Shown here: positions 22,331 through 35,479 of the stretch, piece after piece
Numbering within the stretch: position 1 is the first letter of the stretch
Layout of the letters: every line of letters begins with the position of its first letter
Source: Apis mellifera
Lineage: Eukaryota; Arthropoda; Insecta; Hymenoptera; Apidae
Direction: 5' to 3'
DNA length: 64,000 nt
Assembly (NCBI RefSeq): GCF_003254395.2
Contig: NC_037640.1
Location: 5,748,289 to 5,812,288, forward strand
Position numbers and translations under genes: made by a program
Notes under the pieces: model-generated
Told to the model about the DNA's origin: nothing
Database searches by the model: none
The model's input: only the letters and a program-made list of their open reading frames with translations

Positions 22331-25300
22331 ATGGAGGGAGGGAAGGACGACGATATCTCGGGGATGATGAAGGTTGTTCCGTTTCGAGGGAGAGTTGTTG
22401 GAACGAATTGGGTGGAACACGAATGGCTCGATGGAAGATTAATACTACATTTGCCCGTGCAAATATCGTTCATCAAGCGATAATTTCTGCGGCTGGTGAA
22501 CGACGAGGGTTGAGACGGTTTTGAATTTGTTTGTGGCGACGCGTTTGCCTTGGGAAATTGCGCGTTTTCGGGAAAAAACGTGATTATCATTTCGTAGGAT
22601 TTTCAGATCAAGGTCAAGGATTTGAGTTATACGGTGAATTGTACGTTTTAAAAATCGTTTACATGGATGTTTAATCGATTTCAGGAAGTATTACGACGAT
22701 TCTCGAGGATGGAATAAGATCCTGTTCTAAAAGAATTCGAATCTTTAATCTAGGGATCCCTAGGATTTTAGATAGGTATCTTTTGTATACAAAATCGAAT
22801 ATAAACGGAATCTTACGAAGTGGAAAATTTTTCGTTCGATAATCTGCAACCTGTTAGGTTGAAAATTTAGGGGATGGGCAGGAGGGGGTGGGAAAAATGA
22901 GTAACTGTAAAGCATTTCGGACGGTGTATAGGGCGAGGGTGAAACCTGGCGCTGTAAATAACATCGTCGAAACGAGTCGGGAGGATTTATCGTGTCAATT
23001 TTTCGCCGGAGGGAAAGGCATTCGTTTTATTTCCGTAATAATGGCGACTGGAGATTCCTTGGACAGTAAGAGAAGACTTCCCTTTCTAAGAGAAAATATA
23101 TCGCGTTTATTTTCAACCGAATTGATCGAATCAACTGTAACAATGCGAAAATAGAGAAATCTCTTTAACCTCGGATCTCCTACTATCCATTACTTCAAAT
23201 TTCACTCCATTTCCAAGAATCACAACAATTCATCCAATCTAATTATTCCATATATATAATAAAACGCAATCAAATTATAACGACAAGAAATCGAAAAGAA
23301 TCCTACTATATCTAATTAATTTCGATCGATATTGTTCATCATTCATTTAAAATCTACACAAATTTTTGAAGCGCGAATGATGCGCGCGTTGAACTCGATC
23401 GATGCATACCTTGGCGTTTGGACCGTGCGAGATCCTTGGACGCCGGCGTCCAAGGAATTTCCATCGAAGGGTGCCTTTGCCGAGGTGTCGCGAATTACTT
23501 CCATCGCGGAATTTTCATCTCGGCCCCGCCGAGTCAGCTGCCAGTCCGCATAATTTCCATTCCTCCGTTTGTTTAATTACGCCTCGCCACCTCCTCGAGA
23601 ACCGAGCATTATCGAGGCGGGGCCAGGATGATCATCGAAAGGAAAGAACTTCTCCTTCTCCTTCTTCTTCTTCTTCTTCTTCTCCCGGATGCTTGAGTGG
23701 GTGAGGTCCTTGTCAAAGGAGTCTTTGACAATTCCAAACCCGTTTCCAAAGGAGGATATTGCGGGGAGAAGTTGGGCGAAGATCGGTAATGGAATTGGAA
23801 CTCCAGGCCCTGGAGGATCGATTGCGATTTCGAGGTTTCGAATCCTAAGGGGGGAGGGGATTCGGAAGTGCACGTTCAACCATTGAATATTTATATGCTC
23901 CATTAATGCGCCATATCTAAATCTCCGAGGAATCTTAACTGATTACCTGATAATTATGATCGTCAAGTTTAAACGATGATCAGACACGTATCCTGAATTT
24001 TCTACACACTTGATCCAAGAATATAAATAGAAATAAAAAAAAGGAATATACAGTTCGTTTAACGTTCCCCTATTTATCTTTTCTAATCTCGTAACAAAGA
24101 TATATTAATTAGGTGAAGAAAAAAAAAAAAAAGAAGGGAAATTCACTTTAATTAAATTCCGAAATTTAAAATCTAACCTAAGAGAAATCTGCTAAGCTAA
24201 ACTTTCACGAATACTTGTACGAATATATATGAAACGGAATGCACGATTTTAGAATTTTTCAAATGAAATATTTCTCTCTCGAATTATCTCATTAATTATC
24301 ATTTAATATAATTTTTTCAAAACACTTCATCTCTGCGTACGTTCTCTCTCTCTCTCCATCTTCACAATTTATTCGGAAATATACACGTGTGATAAATAAC
24401 TTTACCACAAATATCACACCTGCAAACTCAAATCATCGTACAATCGATCGAGTTACACGTGGAATTCATCCCGTACACGAGATGGCGAAGCGAAAAACGA
24501 AGGCAAAGGGATGGTTTCGAGGGAAAAGATCACCAGGGAACAGAATTGTTGAACGTCGCCTCGGTTTAAGCCGGTTTTCATGACAGAGGACGCGCATTAG
24601 CGGGTGTTAATGTTACGCAAGGTGGAAACGGGAAGTGGAACTCGATGTATCGCCCGAGGTAGCGAGGGGGAGGTTTAAAACTAAACGCAGTTAAATCGAA
24701 TGTGTGTGTGTTGCATAGGTATTAACTTCAATCCTTTCGTTATTCGAGAAGATATTTGGGAAAGGAATGTCATTTCCGCGAGATGCTGACGGACGATTCT
24801 TAACATTAGAATTCGATTTTCGTCCGAATCCGAATTGGATGGGATATTGCGAAGTTCTGGTGAAAAGAAGCGAACATTGATTGACGAGATATCTTTCGTT
24901 TTGAAGAGAGGAAGAGGAGAGAACAATCGAGAGACTATATGTACTTTTTCATTCGAAAAAAATTATTTCAGTTTTAAATCCATAGTTGGTGCTTTGTAGC
25001 TCGATTATGAAAGAAATTTTGAATCCGTTTTAAAAATTGAATTATCAATTTGTTACGAATGTAAATTAATTTATCTTTTTTAGATTTAAATTTAAATATT
25101 TTTAAATCACGATATAAGAGAATTGTTTAATTTTAAATTAATTTCATAATCGATAATTAATATTCAGAGATTCGTTTTCCAAAATTATAAACATTTAGAA
25201 AGTGTTTGTTGATTTGGGTCCAACAAAATTCCAATAGAAATATAATTTAAAATAGGAAATCGTTGAAATATTCCTGGGAAATTACTTATCCGACAAATTT

Positions 25301-25562
25301 CATCGAATCACAAACATTTCCAATCTCTCTTTCATCTCCATAGAACGAACAATGCCAAAAAGATCCTTTGTTCTCCAACTTTCGGATGAATTTCGACTTG
25401 ATTAAATTCACCTTTATCTTTCCTCGAGACTTAGCCACGAATTTCAAGGGACGGATTTCCGGGAAAATTGTACGGAGCGACTCTAAACTCGACTTAATCA
25501 TTACTCAAAACCATCTGATAAAGTTTCAACATAACGTAATATAATTCCCTCTTGTGTTACAG
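22331..25562. other. Non-coding stretch, 22.3-25.6 kb
   Basis: No gene seen. It holds a 14-bp palindrome CTAGGGATCCCTAG at 22750-22763, GC-richer sequence at 22.9-23.15 and 23.35-23.85 kb, a TTC repeat at 23649-23682, an A run at 24119-24132, a TC run at 24343-24356 and very AT-rich DNA at 24.95-25.3 kb. The last about 60 bases run into the candidate splice acceptor at 25562. Confidence 0.55.
23649..23682. repeat. TTC/CTT trinucleotide repeat
   Basis: Interrupted CTT repeat with at least six perfect units in its centre. Confidence 0.85.
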
Positions 25563-25607
25563 ATTTCTGCCAGCCTCGTCCCGTCCACCTCTGCTTCCTG
25601 TAGCCAG
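25563..25607 (+). other. Candidate 45-nt internal exon (microexon)
   Basis: The upstream sequence TTCCCTCTTGTGTTACAG (ending at 25562) is a good pyrimidine-rich 3' splice site. Downstream, CCAG|GTGAGTGAC at 25604-25616 is close to the metazoan 5' splice consensus. Possible branch-point-like CTTAAT and CTGAT sequences lie about 45-70 bases upstream. The enclosed 45 bases are markedly GC-richer than the DNA around them, and 45 is a multiple of three. Two of three frames are open: one reads ISASLVPSTSASCSQ, the other starts FLPASSRPPLLPVA; the third has a TAG. It could be a cassette microexon or a 5' untranslated exon of a long + strand gene. I do not recognise the protein, and chance remains possible. 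Confidence 0.45.
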
Positions 25608-28040
25608 GTGAGTGACGTTAATCACTTGGATGAAAATTATAACATATATTATATCTCGAAAGAAAATTATCTTCCTTATCTAAACAATTTTAAAACCAGA
25701 TATAATTATTTAAATTAAAATATATATATATATACATAGATATCACTTTTGCAAATATGTCTCGAGATATAATTAATAAGATAAAACGCTCGAACACAGT
25801 TCCACAGATATCGTTGACACAATTGTAATTGTGTTTCCGTCTTCAGATTCTATTGCCACGTATATTTCAAAAGAAAAATAACAAACGAGAGGAGAATATT
25901 TATTACAAGAGGAATATCATCGTGTCTATTTAAACCTCTGAGAAAGGAATTTCATCCTTTGGTCAAAGTGTAATTAATATTATTATTATTCTCGATTGAG
26001 AATGCTTATTATTATCGAATGTGAAAGAAAGAAAAAAGAAAAACTTGTACTTTCGCGGGAGAGAAATTCAACAGATGATGCTCGATGATGAACGCGGATA
26101 GTCGAAGGCAATTAGACAGCTGTCAAACACGAGGTAAAATTTCTACGCGAATGGAAAGCGGTTCATGATGGAAACTGCGTAAACTCGGAATATTATTTAC
26201 TCGACAAACTGCTTTCGGTAGCTTTCGTCCCTCGTGCAGTTCCAAGCAAACACGACTTCTTAATATTCCGTTTGTCTTCGGTTCTCCGTCAGCCAACTTT
26301 GCCCTAGGCGCAGACAAGTTCTTTTTTTTATCATTCTCCGATTCGATATTAGCCTCTGATGATGATGATATTAATCCTTTCCCACTTTTATCCTCGATCA
26401 AAGATGAAGAGATTTTTTTGAAAAGAATTTGAAACCGTCTCGTTCAAAAGTCAAAGAAGTGCAATAAGAATAATTGTGAAATATTTCAACCCACTTTCGA
26501 AAGGTACGAGAGAAATGACTAGAGAAAAATAGAAGAAAATTTTTCTCTAGCAATTAACAACACAATTATATGATTCTAAAAATTACAAAATTTAAACAAA
26601 ATCTACACGTTACATTAATATATAAAAATTGAAATATGACGATTAAATCAAAGTCCTCGATCATCTCGTAGAAATGGTGAAACTAATCCATCCACTGGGA
26701 GGGAAAACAACGTCAAAGAGTCGAACGACAGACGGAGTTTCAGAAGGAAAATGCGCCAACATCTGTCACGTTTCATCGGAAAGGATGACACGACACGTTT
26801 CGCGCCGCGTATAAGAGGCGTAAAAGAGGAAACGAGAAAGAAGGAGCGGGATGATTGCGTCTGAAATTGGTAGGGAGGGATGACGAGAGAGGGGTGGAGT
26901 TGGGGACAGTTAGAGAAATACCGGGGGAAAGCAATTTTTAACGATGCCTTCTGTTCCTCCTCGAAACGCGACCCTTGCCGCAATGAAATCTTCGTGCCTG
27001 ATGCAAAAATTGCGATATCGAGGAAATCGTATCGTTTTCTAAACTTCTGGAAATGGATTAAATTTATTATCAAAATTTCAGTAAGATGTATGATAAATAC
27101 AGTACTCTAATTACACGAAGAAAGCTAGAATATGTCGATAGAATGTTCATTCTAATTATGCTTGCTTACAAGAGGCTCCATTGATCGATTCAGAGAAAAT
27201 GAAAGAAACGGGTACACGAACGGAATCTAGAGTAAGAGGAAAAAACTCTTGAAAAGCGAATCTAGTAACCTACTTCCTTTCTTTTTTTTTTTTTTTTTTA
27301 GTTTCCATTTTCCAAAACTTCTTCCCTCGCACGTACACAGAAAATTCAAGAAATAATCCCCAACCCAGGATGCACCACATCCCTCGACTCAAAAATATGG
27401 AAAAGAATCGCGTTTCTTACCGAAATCGCATCGTGGAAAAATTCACTTTGCGCATCCTCGCTATTCAACGACGACCAATCACTTTTCCCTCCTATTTTTC
27501 CCTCTATCTCGCCAACCTCCTTTCTTTCCAGATCCAGCCGTTGGATCAACCTAACCTAACCTAACCTACCTACCTCTAGCAGGTGGCTAAAATAACACGG
27601 GAAATAATGGCGGTGGAAGGAAGAACGGGCGCGTGTCGCGATAAAAGTGAACGTGACGCTCGACAAGAAATCACGACTCGACATTCTCAAAGTGGCAGAG
27701 TTCGAGAACGGGGACGAGGACGAAGATGGAGAGGGCGAGGTTACGTGGACGAGGATGGACGCGATGAAGAATTCATCGACGTTTTTCTTTCTCGTTCAAA
27801 CTTACCTCTTTAAGAAGAGGTAAACTCAATGCAACAGAGAATGATTGAGATTATTTTACATTTACGTTTCAGAATTAATTTATAATCATCATCATTATTA
27901 TCCCATAATATTTTAACGGGGTTAAATTCAGAGAGACGGTCGAAAATCATTAATTAGAGGTAATTCCAATGGAGAAGAGACATGGGGGATGATGAAAAGG
28001 GATGCGGAAACTTGGAATAAACCAACTACTCTCCATTTCC
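25608..28040. other. Non-coding stretch, presumed intron downstream of the candidate exon
   Basis: No further exon could be paired here. It holds TA repeats at 25720-25734, a T18 run at 27282-27299 and the short CCTAA run at 27550. A purine-rich patch at 27.58-27.8 kb gives a 76-codon Arg/Gly-rich frame that looks compositional. Confidence 0.5.
27550..27569. repeat. Short interstitial CCTAA (TTAGG) run
   Basis: Three perfect CCTAA units are followed by CCTAC CTACC. TTAGG is the telomere unit of many insects. This run is far too short to be a telomere. It could be an interstitial remnant or chance. Confidence 0.5.
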
Positions 28041-28660
28041 GATTCAAAAGAGACAGGAATAAGGGGCGCTCTAAAGGGGCGCGTTAAAAACTCGCGGGAA
28101 GAAAAGAGTAACGGGAAAAGCGGCGCGGGGAAAACACGGAAAGGAAAGGAAAGGAAAGGAAGGCACGAAAGGCAGCGGCGGCATCTCTCGAGAGGAAACG
28201 AAGGATGGAGAGAGAGAGAGAGAGGGGGCGCGTGTAGGCCTCTGAATGAAAGAAAACCGAAAGAGGCGTGGATGTGGAGAGGAAAGGGGTGAAAAGGAGC
28301 GTGAAGGCACGAAAGGGTGGGATGGAGGGGGATGGAAAAAAGCGAGGAGAGTCTGCATCACCTTGCATTCCACTTGACGGCACTTCTGCGTCGTCGCCCG
28401 CTACTTCTTTCTGGCTCTCGGCTCGCGCAACCCCCGCGTTGCAACGACGGATCCGATGGGGGGAAGAGTTTCGAATCGAGTCCGGGTTTAAGCAGGCGCG
28501 GCGCGCATCGACGATCACGAAAAGATGATCTCGCCGCGGCGGCGACGAGTTTTCTCGCGCTGCCGCCTCCCCCAACGAATCGCTTCTCAACGCGGCTCTC
28601 GCGCGCCTTTTCGAACCCGAGGTTTATCAAATGATCCAACCCTTTCATGAATATTTAACG
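28041..28660. promoter_or_regulatory. CpG-rich, purine-skewed block, candidate regulatory region
   Basis: The block begins with GGCGCG-containing sequence. It continues through GGAAA repeats (28138-28162) and a GA run (28207-28224) to a very CpG-rich part at 28400-28620 (repeated CGCGC and CGGCGG-type motifs). Frames of about 90-170 codons are open in several frames on both strands at once, as expected from a low density of A/T stop codons. I see no domain. A promoter, 5' exon or enhancer is possible; the sequence alone does not decide. Confidence 0.35.
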
Positions 28661-29440
28661 ATACGCGAACGCGTAGATTTCGCGAAACGGACGTGTTTTT
28701 TTGTTTTTTGAACGTGGATTTATCAGGTGGATCGATTGAAGTAGGATTGAAATCGATGATTCGATGATTTTTTTCTTTGTGAATCGCGAGTATCGGTTTT
28801 CAGCTTTGAGAATTGAATTAAGGAAGTGATTAAAAAATCATAAAACCAAAAATTTTCGTTTATTTTCATTCGATCAATTTTTATATTCTATGTATATATA
28901 CATGTTCAATCAATCAAAAAAGAAACACTCGATACATTAAAAGAGATATCAAAAAAAAAAAAAAAATACGTATCAAAAAGTAATCATTGAATTCGATAAA
29001 TTACAAAAATTTCAATTATTATTAAATCCAAAAAATCCTTTTTATTTATATCTCGATATCGAAAAAAAAAAAAAATATATCAATCTACCAAACTATTCAT
29101 TATTACCATCGATTCGTTAACGAATGATCGACAATCCAATCTTTTTATAAAAAGAAATCACGAAACAACAACGTGGTCTCCATTCGTCTATCTATTTCAT
29201 CAATTCAATCTCATCTCAAAACTACCATAAACCCGATTCTCTACTCTCCCTATCCAAGAATCATCGCTCAACGAATAAAAAAACCGAAATTAAATTATTC
29301 ATTATCAATTCACCAGCCGTGAACGCGTAAGATGATACGAATCGATCGACCATCGATCCAATCCAACCACTTCCTTCGAAGAAAGAAGAAACCCCTTACT
29401 CCTTCGAATAATCGAAAGAAGGAATCGAGCAACGACGCGC
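28661..29440. other. AT-rich non-coding stretch
   Basis: A runs at 28951-28966 and 29062-29075 and the palindromic TATA-type sequence ATGTATATATACAT at about 28890. No gene seen. Confidence 0.5.
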
Positions 29441-29900
29441 AACCCGAGCATTCGCTCCTCTTTGTTCTCCGTAAACGATGGGTGGCGGAGGAGGGAGGAC
29501 ACGTCATCGAGCAGTCGGTCACGATCCCCGGGGGTGCAACTGGCACGAAAACAAACCCGTTTCGCCCCCATTTTATGGTGGATCCTCACGGACATCGATC
29601 CGTCCGTTCTCGATGCACGAAGAGAAATTAAGACGTTTCCCTCCGCTGTCGCTATCGCGGCGTTATCAGCCACGTTTTGTATATGGTCGTCGGGGGCCCG
29701 TCTCCCTCCGTTGCCTGGGAAATCTGCAATGCGGAGGCAGATTGCCGGGTCCGGTTAAAAATGACGAGCGCCGGGTCGAAACGAAACGACGAAACTTTCC
29801 GCGTTACATTTCCAAAATGTAAATCCCGAACCGTGAATGGAACCAGCTCGTCGAGCTGGTCGAGTTTGAAAGTTACGGTGGATATTTGACGGCCGAGTTT
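29441..29900. promoter_or_regulatory. CpG-rich block with multi-frame open sequence
   Basis: GC-rich DNA between AT-rich flanks. Frames of about 80-120 codons are open on both strands and overlap. It includes TTTATGG and GCGGCG-type motifs and no splice-bounded frame with a recognisable domain. Enhancer-like composition only. Confidence 0.3.
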
Positions 29901-32900
29901 TCGTCACGCGAAACGACGGGGCACGGTTTGTGGAAAAAGATTTGGGGTGAGGGGGAGATTTATCGACGAAGATAATGGGTGTTACTTTATTCTTGAGTTT
30001 ATGAAATATATCAAGTATAATGTGGCTTGACATTTCAAAGGGATTGTCAAATTTTCTTTTCTTGTTTCAATTTATTATTATTTTTTGAAGGGGAGGAGGA
30101 TGATATTAAGAAACGTTAGAAAAAACGAGGCAAAAATTTAAGATTCTTTTTTAAAATAGAATCACAGGAGATTGTATAATTATTGCAACAGGATATAAAG
30201 TTAGAAGATGGAATGAAAGATTTAAAATTGGAGAGGAGAAATTCTGGAAGATATTTCGAAGAAAATATGTGGGAAGTATTAAAAAAAAAACACCTGATTT
30301 AACAAGGTTGAGATGAAAGATTCATAAAGGTCAGGGTGAAAGATCACTAAGCTTGGGAACATTGGATAGAAAAGTTGGTGTGGTGAAAAGTCAAGGTGAT
30401 AAAACTCGTGAGAAGATCGAGGGCGCGAGTTCGAGATTAAGAAACTTTGATCTTGGTAAACTTTAACTTGACAGGTCGCAAAATTTACGAGTTTAAAATT
30501 TCTAAACGTGCTGCTTTTAAAATTTTTGAAGATAAAAAACTATCTTTCCTTTGAAATATTAGAATCTGAAAATCTTTGCCCCTCGAAGCAACGTGCTCGA
30601 TTTTGGAAGAGGCACTATCTCACCTTAAAAATTAAACTGTGAGGTAATTTCAACGACCTTGCACCTCTGAAGAATATTTACACTCGATATTCACTCACAA
30701 TTCAAATTTTCAACTACAACTACGAATTTATTATATGTTTTGGATAAATAATATCATATTATATCGAATGATATTAGATAATAAATAAATATATTAATTC
30801 TCGAAACTTTTACTCAAAAATCATACAGTTAAGTCGCCAATTTTAACGAAATATATTTATATATTTTCAACTTTCGTGAATAAAACCGCTTTATTTCTAA
30901 CATAATCGAGATTTAACGATATTCCTGCTTCCCATTGTTCTTTTTCACGAACAATCGTGCGCATCCATAAACACGCTTGGAGAAATTTCACGCCGCCATT
31001 CTCATTGTGCGATTCTGCCACGATTCGTACATCTCGAGACAAACAGTTTGCATAATAATTCGATGCACGAGTTGGGAGCAATCGAAGGGAACGAACGATG
31101 TCTTTAGAAGCGTCTTGAAGGGTTGGCGCCAACACTGGAGGGAGGAAACTTTACGAGCGAACTTGCTCGAGAATTTTTCATTTCAAGAAAGGAGATTTGA
31201 AATCTTGGAAATTACGCGTAAAAATCCATATTTCTCCATATTTGTGAAATTTCCAAGTAATTTTGTAGAATGGAAAAATTATTCTAGAAATTGGATCATA
31301 TCTATGGTTCGTTATATATTTTATTGTTCGAAGCGGGATAAAAATGCTTTTTTTTTATTATTTTTTTTTAATAATCATGGCATTTTATGTTGTTTCAAAG
31401 AGCTTTTTTTTTTTTTTTTAATAATAACATTGAACAATTTTCACTGTGTGTGCAAAAGAGCGTAATCGAATAAAGCTTTATTTGAATTTCAATAAAACAG
31501 AGGATGGAGTTTATTTGCTTTGTTACTTTGGATTTCTGTGTTTCGTGCCTTTGGGGATACGTGTCTGCTTTAAATTTAATCCACTATTAATACGATATAT
31601 AAAATATTAGATTACGTATTATAAGCTAGGCAAGCATTTTGACATTCTATAACTCTCATATTCGTATATGCTCTCGTTAAATAATGGAAAATTAAATTGC
31701 TCTCATAACATGGAAAATATAATCATCCAATATTTCTCCTGCCTAAAACCTTAAATCCAACCCCACCTAACATTTTATCAAACCAACTATGCAAGAATAA
31801 GAAAGAAAATACACGTTTCACACGCGAAATAAAAATTCATCTCATCTTTTAATTTTCCTTTTAAATCTTTCCCATAAGAACAAGATCTAAAGTTATCCAA
31901 AAATTATTCACATCCTTAATTTCATCCAAACATCGATTCATCCCACGGACAAATAAGCACAGACTTGTAATTATACGAAGAAGAAGAAAAAACTCGAGCA
32001 ACAAATTCGATTACTCGAGGCAAAAGCTTCGAGATTAATCGAACAAAGGAGAAATTTGTCAGAGATATCGAGTTACCATCACAAATGAAGCGTCTTCTTC
32101 TGTACAAAACCTTGTGCTATTCCTTTTCTTTTTCTTTTTCTTTTTTTTTACCTCGACTTCCTCGTTCGGTCACGCATTAGCGTAATAAGATTCGCAGACG
32201 AGCCGCATTCTTGGATGAAATTCCTTCCGTCCTTTGGAATCGTGGACAAGTGGAGGGCTCGTAACGATCCACCCCCTCGCTCGGTCGGTAAGTCTTCGAG
32301 TTTTAAAAGTCGATAACAAGTTGGTTGCAACCGGCAGAGTGGCTCGGATCGTTCCTTTCTTCCCCTCCCCCCTCTGCCCACCAAAGTTTCAAAGTTAATC
32401 GTCCTTTTCTGAATGCTGCAGCAAGAGGACTCGGTTTTGCTCGAGGAGCTTGGAAGCAAGATAATCTCAAACGGATAACACGGAACGGATGATTAAGGGT
32501 GCAATTGGTAAACGTAAGAATGTTGCAAATATAGAAGAGTTCCTTGAAAATTCTTCTCAAGTATTTTGCAGAGTAATTTAAATTATTACATATTTGAAGA
32601 TTTTCGAACAGGATATATTTCATTTTGGACGAGAAGAAGATGAATTCTAAACGCGAGGAATCTTTTTAAGAGGATATACGTGGAAAATTTGAGAATAAAA
32701 TTTGCTCTTGGCATTGCAATAATAACATGAAACATATAGAATGGAATAAGAGATGGACCCTTAACGAAATCAATTTTAAAAAGCAAAGGAACGAAAGAAG
32801 AGTCCTCCAAAATATCCTCCAAGATGTTATAAAACTGAAATAAGAAAAAAAGAAAAATAGAATCTCTTTAATATAAAAAGAAGATATAACCAATAAAATA

Positions 32901-35479
32901 TTCGAGACATGAAATAGCCAAGGAATATTCCGAATGTAAGGTATCCGAAGAATATTCTGTAAGTGCAGGATATTGTAAAACTGGAGCATCGAAAGCGGTA
33001 CCATCGAATATTCCAAGCGTACCAGAATCATCCAAGATACAAAATATTCCAGAGATGTATTCTCCATACACACGCGTACACACAGCGAATAGCTATCTTA
33101 TAATCCGCATAATATCAATTCCACCGTCATAAATTGCATCGAGCAACTATGATCGTAAATCCATCCATATAATAATTTTAAACGGATCGCTCATCTCTCA
33201 TTCACGGTGCACGCCGAGGTATACTCAGAGGCTCCTTCATTCTTCTCACAATTCTCCAGAACACGGTTGAGCAACGTCATTACGGGGAAAAATACTTGGA
33301 GGACATCAAGCGGGATCGTGGGTCGAATACAGAACATGGCGGGATCCGTTCCATGTTTCGCGTTTACGTGCCGATGTTGGATTAAAACGCCAACACGGAA
33401 CTCGTTATTAATTTTGGAACCGGCCAATTCCGAAATTGTTTCCGCCGGGGCTTTACGCCGATTATTAGGCGACGGATTCGAATTAATTAGCGCGATACGC
33501 TGCGAAACTTCGTCCGATTACACCGGATCCCCTTTTCAAAGTCGAGTATAATTCGGTTTAAATCCTTGGAAATTGGCATTAGAATTGAAGGCAAATTATT
33601 TATTCCTGGGAAAATGTTTCATTATTTCATCTTTGAATTTTCGTCATTTCTCTTGTACTAATTATTTCGAATAATTATAAATACTTTTCGTTAAAGTTTT
33701 TTCAATGCGTAATTAAAAACGATAAAGTAATACATAAAGGGATAACAATTACAGGATTTGAAGGATCGATGCTGGACATTAAATGAAAAGTTCATTAAGT
33801 CAAAAAATCTTTACTTGGATTTATCTTAACTAATTTCAATTCCGTGGACAATTACTCATTCATGCCAAAACTTGAAACATTTAATCAAAATACTTAATTC
33901 AAGCGGTGAAATTTTTATAAAATAAATCTATTTTCTTTACTTCCACTGTTCAAAATCGATCCTCAAAATTTCATTCTTCTTCCAATCCCTCTACCCCGTA
34001 TACGGTAATCGGCCACCACCGTCCATCCTATGCACGATAACGCATAACTTTGCACAGGTCTCGCTGACAATTACGCGCTATCATATTAACGAGCGTGTGT
34101 CGCCGGTAATCGCGGGGGGTAGAGGAGGGCGAGAGCTTGTTTACGCGAAACGAGGTCCGCAAACTGCCATCATAATTTCTCCGCTCGCGCGGATGTCGGT
34201 GTTAAAACGTACGAGGGATTAAACCGGAGGCCATCGTTATTCCAAATCCCCCTCTCTCCCTCCTTTTATCATCGAACGAGTGATAGAAAACGAAACCAAT
34301 CTTGATTCACGGCAAATATTTTCATCACGATGGACGAATAGGATGGACGAGTAATAGCCAAAAGGATGGGGAAAACCTCGACCTCGATGGACGAGCCCAC
34401 CCCTCTTCACCCTTCTGTTTCCTCTTCCGTCTTCGTCCAGACGAAGGTTTGTTGCGACAGGAAGAAGAAACGGGCGGTTTCGAGATAATGGAAAGGTGGC
34501 TCGAGGTAAACGAAAGGTTTACTATTCTTGGAAGGGAAGGAAGGAGGAGGAGGATGCTTTTCGCTGGGATTCTCGTTGTAGACCTTGCAATATCGCGCCA
34601 AGACCAGTTTGAAGAAACGATGGTGTATGTGTGTGTGTAATTTGGGAATAGAGAAGAGAATATTTGCATTCTCCGGGTTATTTAAAAATAAGAATGATTT
34701 CAGGAAAGAGGATTGTTTATTCTCTTTTTATTTTTGTATTATGAATTATTGGAGTTTGAGAACGATGTGCGTGTTCGTCCATTGGAGATGTATTTGTGAA
34801 ATACATTTGGATTTTATGAGATATTCAAGAATATGTTGATATAATTGAAATTTGAGAATTTCTATCTTTTGAAAAAGATGACTATTATACATAACTTGTT
34901 TAGAATTATGAAATTATTCATTTATTTTTTATGATTCCTGAATGAAACGGATTTTTGTAAAACTTGTAGATTCTGAATCTTGTTTAAAATCAAATCTTCC
35001 TCTCTTTTCTCTCCCAATCAACCGAGAAAGGAAAAGAAAGATCACAATATTTTCATCTGTTAATAAAATCCCCAATCAGATCATCGCCGATCATCAATTT
35101 TCTAAATAAAATCGGATTGTAAAAACTCGGAGAGCCGAGATTATTTGTCCGTAATCCCAGTTCGAAACCGCGGATCGTTCCGCACAATGGGTTTATCGGC
35201 GATTATTAAGAGAAAACTGGGAGGGAGAAAGGGAAATTTTCCGCGGTCTGGAAATTGTCCGAGCGCAATTATCCGGGGATACCCAGTTAAAACGTCGTCC
35301 TTCCCCTGTCGTTTCAACATCCACTGCTGATTATTTGTCCATCGTTTTATCTCGATCCGCGCATTAAACGATCTCGAGAGTTCATACCGGAAGCGACTAT
35401 TCCTCGACATTCGAATCGAACAAACTTTGAAAATATCAACATTCAATCCGGTAAACGTAAGATCTTCTTATAGAATCGA
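29901..35479. other. Non-coding stretch, 29.9-35.5 kb
   Basis: No gene seen. A purine-rich part at 30.07-30.47 kb has repeated GAAAGAT/GGTGAAA words. A T16 run lies at 31404-31419. Small C runs lie at 32362-32379 (three only, so not a full quadruplex motif). AATATTC motifs cluster at 32897-33050. GC-richer islands lie at 33.27-33.55, 34.0-34.6 and 35.13-35.42 kb. Frames up to about 160 codons (for example 30977-31465) lack domains and run through homopolymers. Confidence 0.5.
32897..33058. promoter_or_regulatory. Cluster of AATATTC motifs
   Basis: AATATTC-type motifs occur at about 32898, 32922-32931 (GGAATATTCC, palindromic), 32950, 33006 and 33042 within 160 bases. They read as GAA/TTC half-sites but do not form a canonical heat-shock element. 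They may also be remnants of an imperfect short repeat. Confidence 0.25.

Noticed and set aside
23830..23860. GGTTTCGAATCCTAA resembling a tRNA T-arm
   Set aside because: No A-box or acceptor-stem pairing at the right distance upstream.
28084..28590. 168-codon minus-strand frame and overlapping + strand frames
   Set aside because: CpG-rich, purine-skewed DNA lacks stops in many frames. The residues are low-complexity Ser, Phe, Arg and Pro.
30977..31465. 162-codon + strand frame
   Set aside because: It ends in Phe runs encoded by poly(T). No domain.
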